A stretch of DNA of 21,883 bases, taken from positions 1-21,883 of the forward strand of contig CAYWDH010000046.1 in assembly GCA_964456985.1 (NCBI GenBank), read 5' to 3'. The DNA comes from WJMT01 sp964456985 (GTDB taxonomy: Bacteria > Acidobacteriota > Aminicenantia > Aminicenantales > Aminicenantaceae). Positions 1 through 8,356 of this stretch are shown one piece after another (the first letter of the stretch is position 1; every line of letters starts with the position of its first letter). The notes beneath the pieces are model-generated. The model had not been told where the DNA came from and ran no database searches. It saw only the letters and a program-made list of their open reading frames with translations. A program made the translations under genes and the position numbers.

Positions 1-29
1 GCCGAGAATACAGCATGGAGAATGGCGTT

Positions 30-79
30 AAAAATCTTTAGCGAGCGACCAGCCACATCTGATTTTCTGATCGGCTCGC
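30..79 (-). terminator. Possible terminator of the mscS-apt-permease operon
   Basis: Reading the minus strand just past the permease stop codon, arms GCGAGC (74-79) and GCTCGC (41-46) can pair, and a T-run follows on that strand (30-34). The position, 4 bases after the stop, fits a terminator. The loop is long (27 bases) and the T-run starts several bases after the stem, so this is a weak call. The rest of bases 1-83 shows nothing recognisable. Confidence 0.3.
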
Positions 80-83
80 AGGA

Positions 84-1409
84 TTACGATATTATATATC
101 TAATAATAAAAAGCGCTGAGAAAAGATAAATCAGCCAGTGAACCTGCTTCCCTTTTCCTGACACCAACTTCAAGACAGAATAAGCGATAAATCCGAAAGA
201 AATGCCCTCCGTAATACTCAAGGTCAGGGGCATGATAATGACAGCTAAGAATGCGGGGATACCCTCTGTTATATCTTTCCATTGGATCTGCTTGACGCAT
301 TTCATCATCAAGTACCCTACAATAATCAAAGGAGGGGCTATCACCGGTCTCATTAAAACACCGTTAGAGATGTATTCCCCACCGATCATCCTTGCCAAAG
401 GGGAGAAAAAAAGAGCTATGACAAAGAGAAAGGATGTGTAGACATTAGACAACCCGGTCCGGCTCCCCTGAGATATCCCTGAAGCACTCTCAATATAGCT
501 CGTAACCGTCGAAGTTCCCAGAAGCGCGCCGCTCACTGTTCCTACGGCATCAGAAAACATGGCCTTGTTGGCCCTGGGAAGTTTTCCGTTCTTTAAAAAT
601 CCTGCTTGCCCGCTTATTCCTATAAGGGTACCGATGGTATCAAAAAGGTCTAAAAAGAAGAAAACAAAAACCACGGTTATAAGGCCTGTATTGAAAGCCC
701 CAAGTATATCCAGTTTGAATAAAGTCGGATTGATACTGGGGGGAGAAGAGATGATTCCCTGGTATTTGACCACACCCAGAGGAATACCTGCAAATGCGGT
801 CACCAGAATTCCAATTAGCATAGATCCCCTTACTTTAAGTGCCATGAGAACAGCAATGGAAAGAACTCCGAATAGCGTAAGAAGAACAGCCTTGTCCGTC
901 AGGTCCCCCAATCCCACTAAAACGTCCGGCGTATCAACCACTAATCCGCCGTATTCCAATCCAACCAGAGAAATCAGAAGGCCTATTCCCACAGCAATAC
1001 CGTATTTAAGAGAATCAGGAACAGCTTCCACTAATTTACTCCAGACACCTGCTATGGATAAGATCAAGAAGATACTTCCTGATATAAAAACAGCTCCCAG
1101 GGCAACCTGCCATGAATAACCCATGGTTCCGCACACAATAACAGCAAAAAATATATTGTGGCCTACTGCAGGAGCCAGGGCGATCGGATAATTGGCTATA
1201 ATTCCCATCAAAAGAGTTGCCAGAGCCGCCGAGAGGCAGGTTGCGACCATAACAGCCCCATTATCCATTCCTGCAGCGGAAAGAACGGCAGGTTGAAGAA
1301 AAATTATATAAGACATGGTCATAAATGTGGTCACTCCGCCCGCAGCTTCGATTTTTAAGGAAGTGTTGTTTTCCTTGATTTTAAAGAACCGATCAAGATA
1401 CTTTTTCAC
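84..1409 (-). CDS. NCS2-family (AzgA/PbuG-type) purine permease
   Basis: This is an inner-membrane purine (adenine, guanine or hypoxanthine) importer, probably proton-coupled. The 441-residue length is normal for the AzgA/PbuG branch of NCS2. The N-terminal signature TTFMTMSYIIFLQPAVLS is clear, about 12-14 hydrophobic segments can be counted, and the family-typical segment FFFLDLFDTIGTLIG is present near residue 250. The loop usually reading APGMGLNAFF is APAVGHNIFF here, which may shift base preference. The start is GTG at 1407-1409, preceded by an AAGGGGG ribosome binding site. The gene lies 15 bases behind apt in the same direction, so uptake and phosphoribosylation of the same base are probably co-expressed. 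The family is certain; the exact purine is inferred. Confidence 0.92.
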   Translation of the reverse strand: MKKYLDRFFKIKENNTSLKIEAAGGVTTFMTMSYIIFLQPAVLSAAGMDNGAVMVATCLSAALATLLMGIIANYPIALAPAVGHNIFFAVIVCGTMGYSWQVALGAVFISGSIFLILSIAGVWSKLVEAVPDSLKYGIAVGIGLLISLVGLEYGGLVVDTPDVLVGLGDLTDKAVLLTLFGVLSIAVLMALKVRGSMLIGILVTAFAGIPLGVVKYQGIISSPPSINPTLFKLDILGAFNTGLITVVFVFFFLDLFDTIGTLIGISGQAGFLKNGKLPRANKAMFSDAVGTVSGALLGTSTVTSYIESASGISQGSRTGLSNVYTSFLFVIALFFSPLARMIGGEYISNGVLMRPVIAPPLIIVGYLMMKCVKQIQWKDITEGIPAFLAVIIMPLTLSITEGISFGFIAYSVLKLVSGKGKQVHWLIYLFSALFIIRYIIS

Positions 1410-1424
1410 CAGTCCCCCTTTTTT

Positions 1425-1955
1425 TTAAAACGTAACAAGAGACATGACCTCAACATCAGGATGCTCTTTTTCTATGGCTTGTCTTCCATTGAGAAAAGTA
1501 AGCTCTATGATGGCTGCAAATCCCACAACGGTTCCCTCTATTTTCTTAATGAGATTGATAGCACTTATTGATGATGAACCGGTTGCGATAAGGTCATCAA
1601 TGATCAAAATTTTTTCTCCTGACTTGATGCTGTCCTTATGCATTTCAAAATACTCGACTGCATACTCATTAGGAGCTCTCACGCAGACACACTCCCTTGG
1701 GAGTTTTCCTTTCTTTCTTATAATGGACATGCCTAGTGATAATTTATAAGCAACAGGGCTGCCGAAAAGAAAACCTCTTGACTCGATGCTAACTATTCTC
1801 TCAGCCCCCTTTTTTTTTGCCAGCTCTGATATTTTATCCACAATGAATGTGAAAGTCTCCGGATCTTCAATCAAAGGAGTAATATCCTTAAAACCAACTC
1901 CTGGTTTTGGAAAATCTTTGACCTCAATTATTTTTCTTTTTATTTTTTCAAGCAT
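1425..1955 (-). CDS. apt: Adenine phosphoribosyltransferase
   Basis: This cytoplasmic enzyme of purine salvage converts adenine and PRPP to AMP and pyrophosphate. The PRPP-binding motif appears as ILIIDDLIATGSS, followed by the family-typical AAIIELTFLNGR segment. The N-terminal FPKPGVGFKDITPLIEDP and the SIESRGFLFG stretch are diagnostic of Apt rather than of other phosphoribosyltransferases. A GTG at 1959-1961 is in frame, but it overlaps the ribosome binding site GGGAGG. The ATG at 1953-1955 sits five bases after that site and is preferred, giving a protein of about 176 residues, the usual length. It is the middle gene of mscS-apt-permease, 27 bases after mscS and 15 before the transporter, a sensible salvage pair. 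Confidence 0.95.
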   Translation of the reverse strand: MLEKIKRKIIEVKDFPKPGVGFKDITPLIEDPETFTFIVDKISELAKKKGAERIVSIESRGFLFGSPVAYKLSLGMSIIRKKGKLPRECVCVRAPNEYAVEYFEMHKDSIKSGEKILIIDDLIATGSSSISAINLIKKIEGTVVGFAAIIELTFLNGRQAIEKEHPDVEVMSLVTF

Positions 1956-1982
1956 AGACACCTCCCTGAGACCTCCTTTTCT

Positions 1983-3032
1983 CTAATCCATCTTCTTTGT
2001 ATACACAGTGTGTGTAGGAAAGGGAATGCTGATCCCTTCCCTGTTAAGCGCCTTATAAATCTCATCCGTCATTTGAAGTTTCATCGAATAAGCATCCTGA
2101 TAATCCCTCACCCATGCCCTTGCTATAAAATCCAGGGAAAAATCAGACATACTGAGAAACTGAACCACAGGCTCAGGGTCCTCCAGAACATTATCCATGT
2201 CTTTCAATGTCTTCAATACTATGTCTCTCACTTTATCTGTGTCAGAACTGTAAGTCACACCAAATCCAACATTTACCCTCAGTTTAAGGTCAGGAACCGT
2301 ATAATTTCTTACTTTAGCGTTGGCCAGATAGCCGTTCGGGATATAAATGACTTCATTATCATATGTTTTCAACTTGGTGCTTCGAAGTCCAATATCAAGG
2401 ATGACTCCCAACTCGCCTGATTCCAGCTTCACCTTATCCCCTACTTTGAATGTCTTATCCAGAACAAGCTGAAGACCACCCAGAATGTTTGCCAGGGAAT
2501 CTTTGACAGCAAAACTCACGGCAATACCGGCAATACCCGCTGTTGCCAGTAACGGGCTTATATCGATTTCCCAGGCATCAAAAACAAATATCACAGCCAG
2601 CGCTACGATGATAACCTTTGCGATTTTTTCTATCAATGGTATCAATCTGTCATCCGCTGTCGAGGCTGTTTTTAAAGCCCAATCCTTTTTCCATTGATTC
2701 GCCAGATCATTGACTATCCTCAGGATAAGTATGGTCACAATGATAATCAGAAAGGTTTCTACAATACAGTGATAATAAAAAGATTCTAGAAAAACATAGG
2801 TCAAACTGACCTTTAACCCTATAGCAAGGATTATGTAGAATATCATTGAAGAAAGGTTTCTAATAATAAGGTCATCTATTTTGGTTTTTGTTTTTTTGGT
2901 CAATGGTTTTAGAAATTTTTTCAAGACGATTTTTGCGATCCATGCAGCAATCACAGTCAGAACAAGGATAAAAAGAAACCTCAGATAAAGATTACTCCAT
3001 AAAAAATCAAATATATTTCTTAGGAATTCCAT
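1983..3032 (-). CDS. mscS: Small-conductance mechanosensitive channel (MscS family)
   Basis: This inner-membrane, tension-gated channel releases solutes on hypo-osmotic shock. The 349-residue protein has hydrophobic segments near residues 12-35, 55-75, 85-105 and 140-155. These are followed by the pore-lining TM3 and the start of the beta domain (LLATAGIAGIAVSFAVKDSL, then NILGGL and FKVGDKV). Next come a conserved beta-domain stretch (IGLRSTKLKTYDNEVIYIPNG) and a C-terminal domain ending FPTHTVYTKK. It is longer than E. coli MscS (about 286) through extra N-terminal helices, as in YnaI/YbdG-like members. The ATG is preceded by AAAAAGGAGA at 8 bases. It leads the apt-permease operon, and a -35/-10 pair lies just upstream. 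The link with purine salvage is probably only positional. Confidence 0.93.
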   Translation of the reverse strand: MEFLRNIFDFLWSNLYLRFLFILVLTVIAAWIAKIVLKKFLKPLTKKTKTKIDDLIIRNLSSMIFYIILAIGLKVSLTYVFLESFYYHCIVETFLIIIVTILILRIVNDLANQWKKDWALKTASTADDRLIPLIEKIAKVIIVALAVIFVFDAWEIDISPLLATAGIAGIAVSFAVKDSLANILGGLQLVLDKTFKVGDKVKLESGELGVILDIGLRSTKLKTYDNEVIYIPNGYLANAKVRNYTVPDLKLRVNVGFGVTYSSDTDKVRDIVLKTLKDMDNVLEDPEPVVQFLSMSDFSLDFIARAWVRDYQDAYSMKLQMTDEIYKALNREGISIPFPTHTVYTKKMD

Positions 3033-3063
3033 GGATGATTTCTCCTTTTTCTTTTCTTGTTAA

Positions 3064-3255
3064 TCCAATTTATACCTAATCCATAAACTTATTTCAACAA
3101 TCTTTGCCATAGGAGGAATCAATCCTAAAAACGCAGCCCTTGTCATGTCTACCGGGATTAACGGAATAGCTGTTATCTTTGCTATACTGGGATCTGTTGA
3201 CGTCAGTTTTTCAACAAAGAATCTTCTAAAAGAAATAAGAAAAGGGGGAAATTAG
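3064..3255 (+). pseudogene. thiE: C-terminal relic of thiamine phosphate synthase
   Basis: On the + strand, between mscS and tsaE and against both, an open stretch bounded by stops at 3061 and 3253 encodes about 63 residues. It contains IFAIGGINPKN, then VMSTGINGIAVIFAILGSVD, then KNLLKEIRKGGN and a stop. This matches the last third of ThiE: the phosphate-binding AIGGI strand-loop, then the G-A/G-VAVISAI strand and loop, at the normal spacing. The first two thirds of ThiE (about 150 residues) are absent. There is no ribosome binding site or plausible start, and the usual G-A-D-G-V-A-V-V-S is decayed to G-I-N-G-I-A-V-I-F. Its stop overlaps the tsaE stop. I read it as a leftover of a deleted thiE gene. 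It was recognised by eye from remembered family motifs. Confidence 0.72.
3069..3097 (-). promoter_or_regulatory. Sigma-70-type promoter for mscS-apt-permease
   Basis: On the minus strand, TTGAAA (3092-3097) and TATAAA (3069-3074) are separated by exactly 17 bases, 36 to 64 bases upstream of the mscS start. Position and spacing suit a housekeeping promoter. It lies within the thiE relic, so it may have arisen or been exposed when that gene decayed. Confidence 0.6.
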
Positions 3256-3665
3256 GACTCTATTTCAAAAATCCTTTCCTCTTTCACCCCTATTTCTATT
3301 TTAATTCTTATAGCGCTACCGTGATAGTTTATTTTTTCCCCCCACTCCACGACAATCACTCCGCTTCCTATATGATCTTCCCAGCCCAGATCCTCAGTAT
3401 CTGCTCTGTTTAGCCTGTAAAAATCAAAATGATAGATATCGTACTTCGCTTTATAAACATTCAATATTGTGTAAGAAGGTGAACAAACCTGCTTAATGTT
3501 CTCTAAACCCAATCCCAGTGCGATCCCCTTTGTAAAAACAGTTTTTCCAGCGCCAAGGTCGCCTGTGAGGAGGATGATCTCCTCTCCCATGAATTCCAAT
3601 GCCATCTTTTCTGCAAAAAAAATGGTCTCTTTTTCGGACCGGGTGATAACACGTCTTTTTGGCAT
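3252..3665 (-). CDS. tsaE: tRNA threonylcarbamoyladenosine biosynthesis ATPase TsaE
   Basis: TsaE is the cytoplasmic P-loop ATPase that supports TsaD/TsaB in making t6A at position 37 of ANN-decoding tRNAs. The Walker A motif LTGDLGAGKTVFTKGIA lies near residues 34-50. The family motifs SPSYTILNVY, YHFDFYRL and VIVVEWGEKI follow in the normal order. At 137 residues it is slightly short (usually 140-160), losing only the variable ends. It starts 3 bases after the nnr stop, so the two are translationally close, repeating the nnr-tsaE (yjeF-yjeE) pairing known in many bacteria. Its own ribosome binding site is weak (AAGAT). Its stop codon overlaps the stop of the thiE relic on the other strand. 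Confidence 0.95.
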   Translation of the reverse strand: MPKRRVITRSEKETIFFAEKMALEFMGEEIILLTGDLGAGKTVFTKGIALGLGLENIKQVCSPSYTILNVYKAKYDIYHFDFYRLNRADTEDLGWEDHIGSGVIVVEWGEKINYHGSAIRIKIEIGVKEERIFEIES

Positions 3666-3668
3666 ATC

Positions 3669-5234
3669 TTACTGTGCTTTCTTATCCTGTCCCATGCTCA
3701 AAAGCGCTTGAGGTAAAAAGTTTATAAGATCCCCTGCAATGAGCGACTTTTCTCCTCTTTTCTTCACGGCTATATCACCGCTTAAACCATGGACATAAAC
3801 AGATGCCAGAACTGCATCCAAGAAATCTCCTCCCTGCATGATCAGAGAGGCTATCATTCCGCTCAAAACATCCCCTGACCCTCCGGTTGCCATTCCCGGA
3901 TTCCCTGTGGGATTGATAAAAATCTTTTTTTCCGGAGTCGCAATAATGGTCCGGTACCCTTTCAATACTACATACACACCATACTCATTTGCGAATTCAG
4001 GGACCAGCTCTAACTTCTTTTCCACCACTTCTTTCGTGGATTTTTTGACCAAACGCGCAAACTCTCCCGGATGAGGTGTTATGACTACGGGAGGAGACAG
4101 AGACTTTAATATTTCCGGTCCGGATGCCACACAATTCAAAGCATCCGCATCTAAAAGAGTCGGTACTTTAATCAAAGGAAGCAGGGACTTAATGAGTTTA
4201 CCTGTTTGCTTATGCGTTGAAATACCAGGACCAACAAGGACAGCATCCTTTCCCTTTAACAGTTTTTTTATTTTATCCAGAGCTTTTTCAGAAAGAGTCC
4301 AATCTGTGGTTTCCTCAAGAGGCTCTGTCATCAGTTCCATCATAGACCTCGCCACTACAGAAAGGCAGCTTTTTGGGGTTCCTACGGTCACCAGCCCGGC
4401 TCCCATTTCCAGCGCTGCTTTCCCCGCCATTACAGCAGCTCCGGTCTTTCCGAGAGAGCCGGCCAATATAAAGAGATGCCCGTATGTGCCTTTATGAGTG
4501 TTTTTGTTACGTTTTTTAAAATAAGAGGAAAGACTGTCTTTCTCTGTCATTTCCATGTTCAATGACTCGTCATCAAACAAAAAAGGCGGTGCGCTGATAT
4601 CAGCTATAACCACCTCACCCATATAATCTTCAGCAGGAGGGAAAACATGAGATATTTTCGGTGCAGCCATTGTAATAGTCAGGTCCGCTTTTATGCTGGG
4701 ACCAATGACCTGGAATTTATCAGAAGAAATACCTGACGGTATGTCCACGGCTACAATATAGGAATCCGATTTGTTGATGTCTTCAATAACTCTGGCATAT
4801 CTTCCTTCAGCCGGCTTTATCAGGCCGGTACCAAATATCGCATCTACAATGACATCTGAACTCATGACTTCTTCTCTGACCTTATCCCATTCTTCCATAC
4901 TGAGGACCTCGGTAATAGGAATCCTCATTTTATCAGCAATACGGCCGTTCAACTCAGCATCCCCTTTTAATTCTTTTTTTTCAGCCAGAAGTATGATATG
5001 AGGAGCACAACCTTTATTGAACAGATGACGGGCAACCACAAAACCATCTCCTCCGTTGTTGCCTTTACCGCATACAATGGTGACGGATTTTTTTTCTAAG
5101 AAAGGGATCCGCTTGATCATTTCCCTTGATATTTCAGCACCGGCGTTTTCCATTAACAGTGGTCCTATGATACCCAAATCCTTCATTGCTTTTTTATCAA
5201 TTTTTTTCATCTGGGAAGAGTTTAATACTTTCAT
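3669..5234 (-). CDS. nnr: Bifunctional NAD(P)HX epimerase / ADP-dependent NAD(P)HX dehydratase
   Basis: This two-domain metabolite-repair enzyme epimerises damaged NAD(P)HX and dehydrates the S form back to NAD(P)H using ADP. Residues 1-220 are the YjeF_N epimerase, with VCGKGNNGGDGFVVARHL (54-71), VDAIFGTGL (130-138) and VAVDIPSGISSD (161-172). Residues 240-521 are the ribokinase-like dehydratase, with GTYGHLFILAGSLGKTGAA (249-267), LLDADALN (360-367), VVITPHPGEFARL (383-395) and NPGMATGGSGDVLSGM (445-460). The last carries the catalytic Asp. The full length of 521 is normal for the fused form. The ATG at 5232-5234 follows AAGGAG at about 5 bases. The gene is divergent from gap and is followed 3 bases later by tsaE. 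Confidence 0.96.
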   Translation of the reverse strand: MKVLNSSQMKKIDKKAMKDLGIIGPLLMENAGAEISREMIKRIPFLEKKSVTIVCGKGNNGGDGFVVARHLFNKGCAPHIILLAEKKELKGDAELNGRIADKMRIPITEVLSMEEWDKVREEVMSSDVIVDAIFGTGLIKPAEGRYARVIEDINKSDSYIVAVDIPSGISSDKFQVIGPSIKADLTITMAAPKISHVFPPAEDYMGEVVIADISAPPFLFDDESLNMEMTEKDSLSSYFKKRNKNTHKGTYGHLFILAGSLGKTGAAVMAGKAALEMGAGLVTVGTPKSCLSVVARSMMELMTEPLEETTDWTLSEKALDKIKKLLKGKDAVLVGPGISTHKQTGKLIKSLLPLIKVPTLLDADALNCVASGPEILKSLSPPVVITPHPGEFARLVKKSTKEVVEKKLELVPEFANEYGVYVVLKGYRTIIATPEKKIFINPTGNPGMATGGSGDVLSGMIASLIMQGGDFLDAVLASVYVHGLSGDIAVKKRGEKSLIAGDLINFLPQALLSMGQDKKAQ

Positions 5235-5266
5235 GATTGCTCCTTGTAATTCAAAGAAAAATAATT

Positions 5267-5272
5267 ATTATA
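5267..5272 (-). promoter_or_regulatory. Candidate -10 box for nnr-tsaE
   Basis: A perfect TATAAT on the minus strand lies 32 bases before the nnr start, in the 147-base gap divergent to gap. No convincing -35 is present 16-18 bases upstream, and the region is AT-rich, so this is a weak call. No convincing + strand promoter for gap could be picked out by eye. Confidence 0.35.
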
Positions 5273-5381
5273 ATAAGTGTATATCCAGAAATTTTACCAT
5301 AAAAGAGTGCTTTTTAATAATGATGTGACAAATGGGATCTCATATAAGCGAAAACATTTAAATCAATAAAGGAGATAATAA

Positions 5382-6383
5382 ATGACTTTAAAGATAGGAA
5401 TCAATGGATTTGGAAGAATTGGAAGGAATTTTTTCCGGGCTTCTTATAAGGATATGGAGATTGACATAGTAGCTGTCAATGATATCACGGATGCCGCAAC
5501 TCTTGCTCATTTGCTTAAATATGATTCCGTATTAGGTATTCTTGGCGCAAAAATCCAAGCCACTGATGACTCTCTTATCGTGGACGGAAAGGAAGTCAAG
5601 GTATTAAGTAAAAGGAATCCTTCTGAAATAAACTGGAAAGAACTCGGCATAACCCATGTTATTGAATCCACTGGATTGTTCAGAAATAGACCGGATGCAG
5701 AAAAGCATATCAAAGACGGAGGAGCAGAAAAGGTCATCATCTCAGCGCCTGCGAAAGATCCAGACGTGACTCTGGTCTTAGGAGTCAACGAAGATATATA
5801 TGATGCTCATAAACATCACATCATTTCCAATGCCTCCTGCACAACCAATTGCCTAGCTCCTCCTGCTAAAGTCATTCATGATGAGTTCGGTATTGAAAAG
5901 GCCTTTATGACAACGATACATTCCTATACAGGAGACCAAAAAATCCTTGACGCCCCCCATAAAGACCTGCGCAGGGCAAGGTCTGCCGCGGTAAGTCAGA
6001 TACCCACCACGACCGGAGCAGCCAAGGCTACTGGCCTGGTTATTCCTGACCTGAAGGGGAAAATAGACGGGATAGCCATAAGAGTGCCAACCCCGAATGT
6101 ATCTGTTGTTGATCTAGTCGCTGAGCTGGAAAAGAAGACAACCGAAGAAGAAGTAAATCAGGTATTAAAAGAGGCCGCTCTGGGAAAACTAAAAGGAATT
6201 CTTGACTTTACGGAAGAACCTTTAGTTTCAGTTGATTATATGGCCAATCCGCATTCCTCTGTCGTTGACGGAGAATTCACAAAAGTTATCCAGGGTAATT
6301 TTCTGAAAATCCTTGCCTGGTATGACAATGAGTGGGGATATTCCTGCAGATTAAGAGATCTTTGTAAATACATATCGAGATAG
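5382..6383 (+). CDS. gap: Glyceraldehyde-3-phosphate dehydrogenase, type I
   Basis: This cytoplasmic enzyme oxidises glyceraldehyde-3-phosphate to 1,3-bisphosphoglycerate with NAD+ and phosphate. The Rossmann motif INGFGRIGRNFFR (7-19) is followed by VNDI, whose Asp34 usually marks NAD rather than NADP use. The catalytic Cys153 lies in SNASCTTNCLAP, and His180 in TIHSYTGDQ. The segment IPTTTGAAKATGLVIPDLKG and the C-terminal WYDNEWGYS are canonical. The length of 333 is normal. The ATG follows AAAGGAGATAATAA, a strong ribosome binding site. It is the first gene of gap-pgk-tpiA-secG, with only 5 bases before pgk. It is a housekeeping glycolytic gene with no unusual residues seen. Confidence 0.98.
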   Translation: MTLKIGINGFGRIGRNFFRASYKDMEIDIVAVNDITDAATLAHLLKYDSVLGILGAKIQATDDSLIVDGKEVKVLSKRNPSEINWKELGITHVIESTGLFRNRPDAEKHIKDGGAEKVIISAPAKDPDVTLVLGVNEDIYDAHKHHIISNASCTTNCLAPPAKVIHDEFGIEKAFMTTIHSYTGDQKILDAPHKDLRRARSAAVSQIPTTTGAAKATGLVIPDLKGKIDGIAIRVPTPNVSVVDLVAELEKKTTEEEVNQVLKEAALGKLKGILDFTEEPLVSVDYMANPHSSVVDGEFTKVIQGNFLKILAWYDNEWGYSCRLRDLCKYISR

Positions 6384-6388
6384 ATCAG

Positions 6389-7570
6389 ATGCTTTTTTTC
6401 AGAGATCTGGATTTTAAAAACAAAAGAGTATTCCTTCGGGTTGACTTTAATGTTCCACTTGACGACAAAAAAAATATTATGGATGATACCCGCATCAAAG
6501 CTGTACTTCCTACAATAAATTATCTTTTAGAGCAAAAAGCACGGGTCATCATCGGATCTCATTTGGGAAGGCCTAAGGGGAAAAGAGATCCTGAACTCAG
6601 CCTCTATCCTGTTTACAAGAACCTGTCTCAATGTATTTCTCATAAAATTACTTTGGCTCCTGACTGTACAGGAAAAGAGGTCGCCCAAATAAAACAGAGA
6701 CAGGAAAAAGAGGAAGTCATTCTTCTTGAGAATCTGAGATTCCATCCAGAAGAAAAACAAAATGATGATTCTTTCGCTCAAGCGCTGGCCCAGGGAGTGG
6801 ATTATTATGTCAATGATGCTTTTGCCGCATGTCACAGAACTCACGCTTCCATCGTTGCGATCACTCAATTTGTCAATAAGGCTGCGGCTGGATTTTTGAT
6901 AAGGCAGGAAATGGATTACTTCTCAAGGATTATAGAATCTCCTGAAAGACCTTACATTGCTATCCTAGGGGGAGCTAAAGTTTCTGACAAAATTCCCGTT
7001 CTTGCAAATCTTATAAATAAGGCCGATGCCATTCTCATTGGCGGGGCTATGTCTTATACTTTTTTCAAAGCCATGGGATTTGATGTAGGAAAATCCCTTG
7101 TGGAAGAAGATAAAAAAGAGCTGTCTCTGGAGCTTCAAAAAAAAGCAGAAGAAAAAGGAGTTCGAATTTTTCTTCCATCGGATCATATAATTGCCAGAGA
7201 AAAAAAGCCAGGTGCTGAATTTAAGATTTTGACCCGATTCCCTATCCCGGAGGATTATATGGCTCTGGATATAGGACCTGAAACAGTCAAAAAATACTCC
7301 GGAATCATCAAGAACGCAAAGACCATTTTCTGGAACGGACCGATGGGAGTGTTTGAAATCAATGAGTTTTCCCATGGTACTACCGGAATAGCAGAGGCTG
7401 TCGCTGCCTCGGATTCTCTATCTATAGTAGGAGGTGGAGATTCAGTTGCGGCCATTAAAAAAACAGGATTGGAAAAAAACATATCCCATATATCTACGGG
7501 CGGAGGCGCTTCTTTAGAGCTTATCGCTAACGAGACTCTGCCCGGAATCGAAGCTTTATCGGAGAGATGA
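6389..7570 (+). CDS. pgk: Phosphoglycerate kinase
   Basis: The enzyme transfers phosphate from 1,3-bisphosphoglycerate to ADP, the first ATP-yielding step of lower glycolysis. The N-domain substrate residues appear in RVFLRVDFNVPLDD, GSHLGRPKG and ENLRFHPEE. Hinge and nucleotide-site motifs follow as YVNDAFAACHRTHAS, AILGGAKVSDKI and FWNGPMGVFE, and the phosphate-binding glycine loops as VGGGDSVAA and STGGGASLE. The 393 residues match the usual monomeric enzyme, so this is not a PGK-TPI fusion as in Thermotoga. There is no strong ribosome binding site before the ATG, 5 bases after gap, so translation is probably coupled. The 3' end overlaps the start of tpiA. Confidence 0.98.
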   Translation: MLFFRDLDFKNKRVFLRVDFNVPLDDKKNIMDDTRIKAVLPTINYLLEQKARVIIGSHLGRPKGKRDPELSLYPVYKNLSQCISHKITLAPDCTGKEVAQIKQRQEKEEVILLENLRFHPEEKQNDDSFAQALAQGVDYYVNDAFAACHRTHASIVAITQFVNKAAAGFLIRQEMDYFSRIIESPERPYIAILGGAKVSDKIPVLANLINKADAILIGGAMSYTFFKAMGFDVGKSLVEEDKKELSLELQKKAEEKGVRIFLPSDHIIAREKKPGAEFKILTRFPIPEDYMALDIGPETVKKYSGIIKNAKTIFWNGPMGVFEINEFSHGTTGIAEAVAASDSLSIVGGGDSVAAIKKTGLEKNISHISTGGGASLELIANETLPGIEALSER

Positions 7571-8355
7571 TGAATTTATCCAATAAAAAACCGTTTATAG
7601 CAGGAAACTGGAAACTACACAGCCTTATCCCTGAAGCTGTTCGTCTGAGTAAACAAATCACACAGGCTTTCAAAAAAGAAAAAGACGCTGAAATCGTTAT
7701 CATGCCGCCTTTTACAGCGTTGAGTGAAGTGAAAAAGGTAATCTCACGAACCAGTATTCGTCTGGGTGCACAGAATATCTTCTGGGAGGAAAGCGGCGCC
7801 TATACCGGAGAGATTGCCCCTTCCATGATCAAAGATGCCGGCTGTGATTTTGTTATTGTGGGTCACTCTGAAAGAAGGCAGTATTTTGGAGATACTGACG
7901 AAAATGTGAATAAGAAAATCAAAAAAGCCCTTTCCGCCGAACTCTATCCCATCCTATGCATTGGAGAGACCCTTGAAGAAAGAGAAAACAATGAAACGAT
8001 GAATAAAGTGAAAAGGCAGCTCAATGAAGGATTAATAGGCATTGATAAAGATCTGTTCCCTCATATTATCCTTGCTTATGAACCCATATGGGCCATAGGC
8101 ACAGGCCGAACCGCTTCTCCTGAACAGGCAGAAGATGTCCATGGATTCATAAGGGAACAAGTCACAAAAATGGTTGGAAAAGACACTTCTTCCTGTGTTA
8201 TACTACTTTACGGAGGTTCGGTAAAACCAAAAAACGCTTTTGCCTTACTCAAGGAAAAGAACATAAACGGAGCTCTTGTCGGAGGCGCTTCTCTTGAAGC
8301 AAACTCCTTTGCTGAAATCATAAACGAGGCAAAAAAAGCTTATAAAGAAGAATAA
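7570..8355 (+). CDS. tpiA: Triosephosphate isomerase
   Basis: This TIM-barrel enzyme interconverts dihydroxyacetone phosphate and glyceraldehyde-3-phosphate. Active-site Lys lies in FIAGNWKLH, His in VIVGHSERR and the catalytic Glu in the hinge motif AYEPIWAIGTGRTA. The phosphate-binding loops YGGSVKPKN and LVGGASLE close the barrel. Two ATGs are adjacent at 7567 and 7570. GGAG at 7561-7564 is 5 bases from the second, so I start there, giving 261 residues and a TGATG overlap with the pgk stop. Starting at 7567 would add one Met. The gene is third in the glycolytic operon and secG starts one base after its stop. Confidence 0.97.
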   Translation: MNLSNKKPFIAGNWKLHSLIPEAVRLSKQITQAFKKEKDAEIVIMPPFTALSEVKKVISRTSIRLGAQNIFWEESGAYTGEIAPSMIKDAGCDFVIVGHSERRQYFGDTDENVNKKIKKALSAELYPILCIGETLEERENNETMNKVKRQLNEGLIGIDKDLFPHIILAYEPIWAIGTGRTASPEQAEDVHGFIREQVTKMVGKDTSSCVILLYGGSVKPKNAFALLKEKNINGALVGGASLEANSFAEIINEAKKAYKEE

Positions 8356-8356
8356 A

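Noticed and set aside
559..1119. 186-codon + strand frame opposite the permease
   Set aside because: It is a shadow of the permease gene with low-complexity Ser/Thr/Pro/Arg composition and no family features.
5325..5348. GTGACA and TATAAG as a gap promoter
   Set aside because: The spacing is only 12 bases, too short for a sigma-70 promoter.
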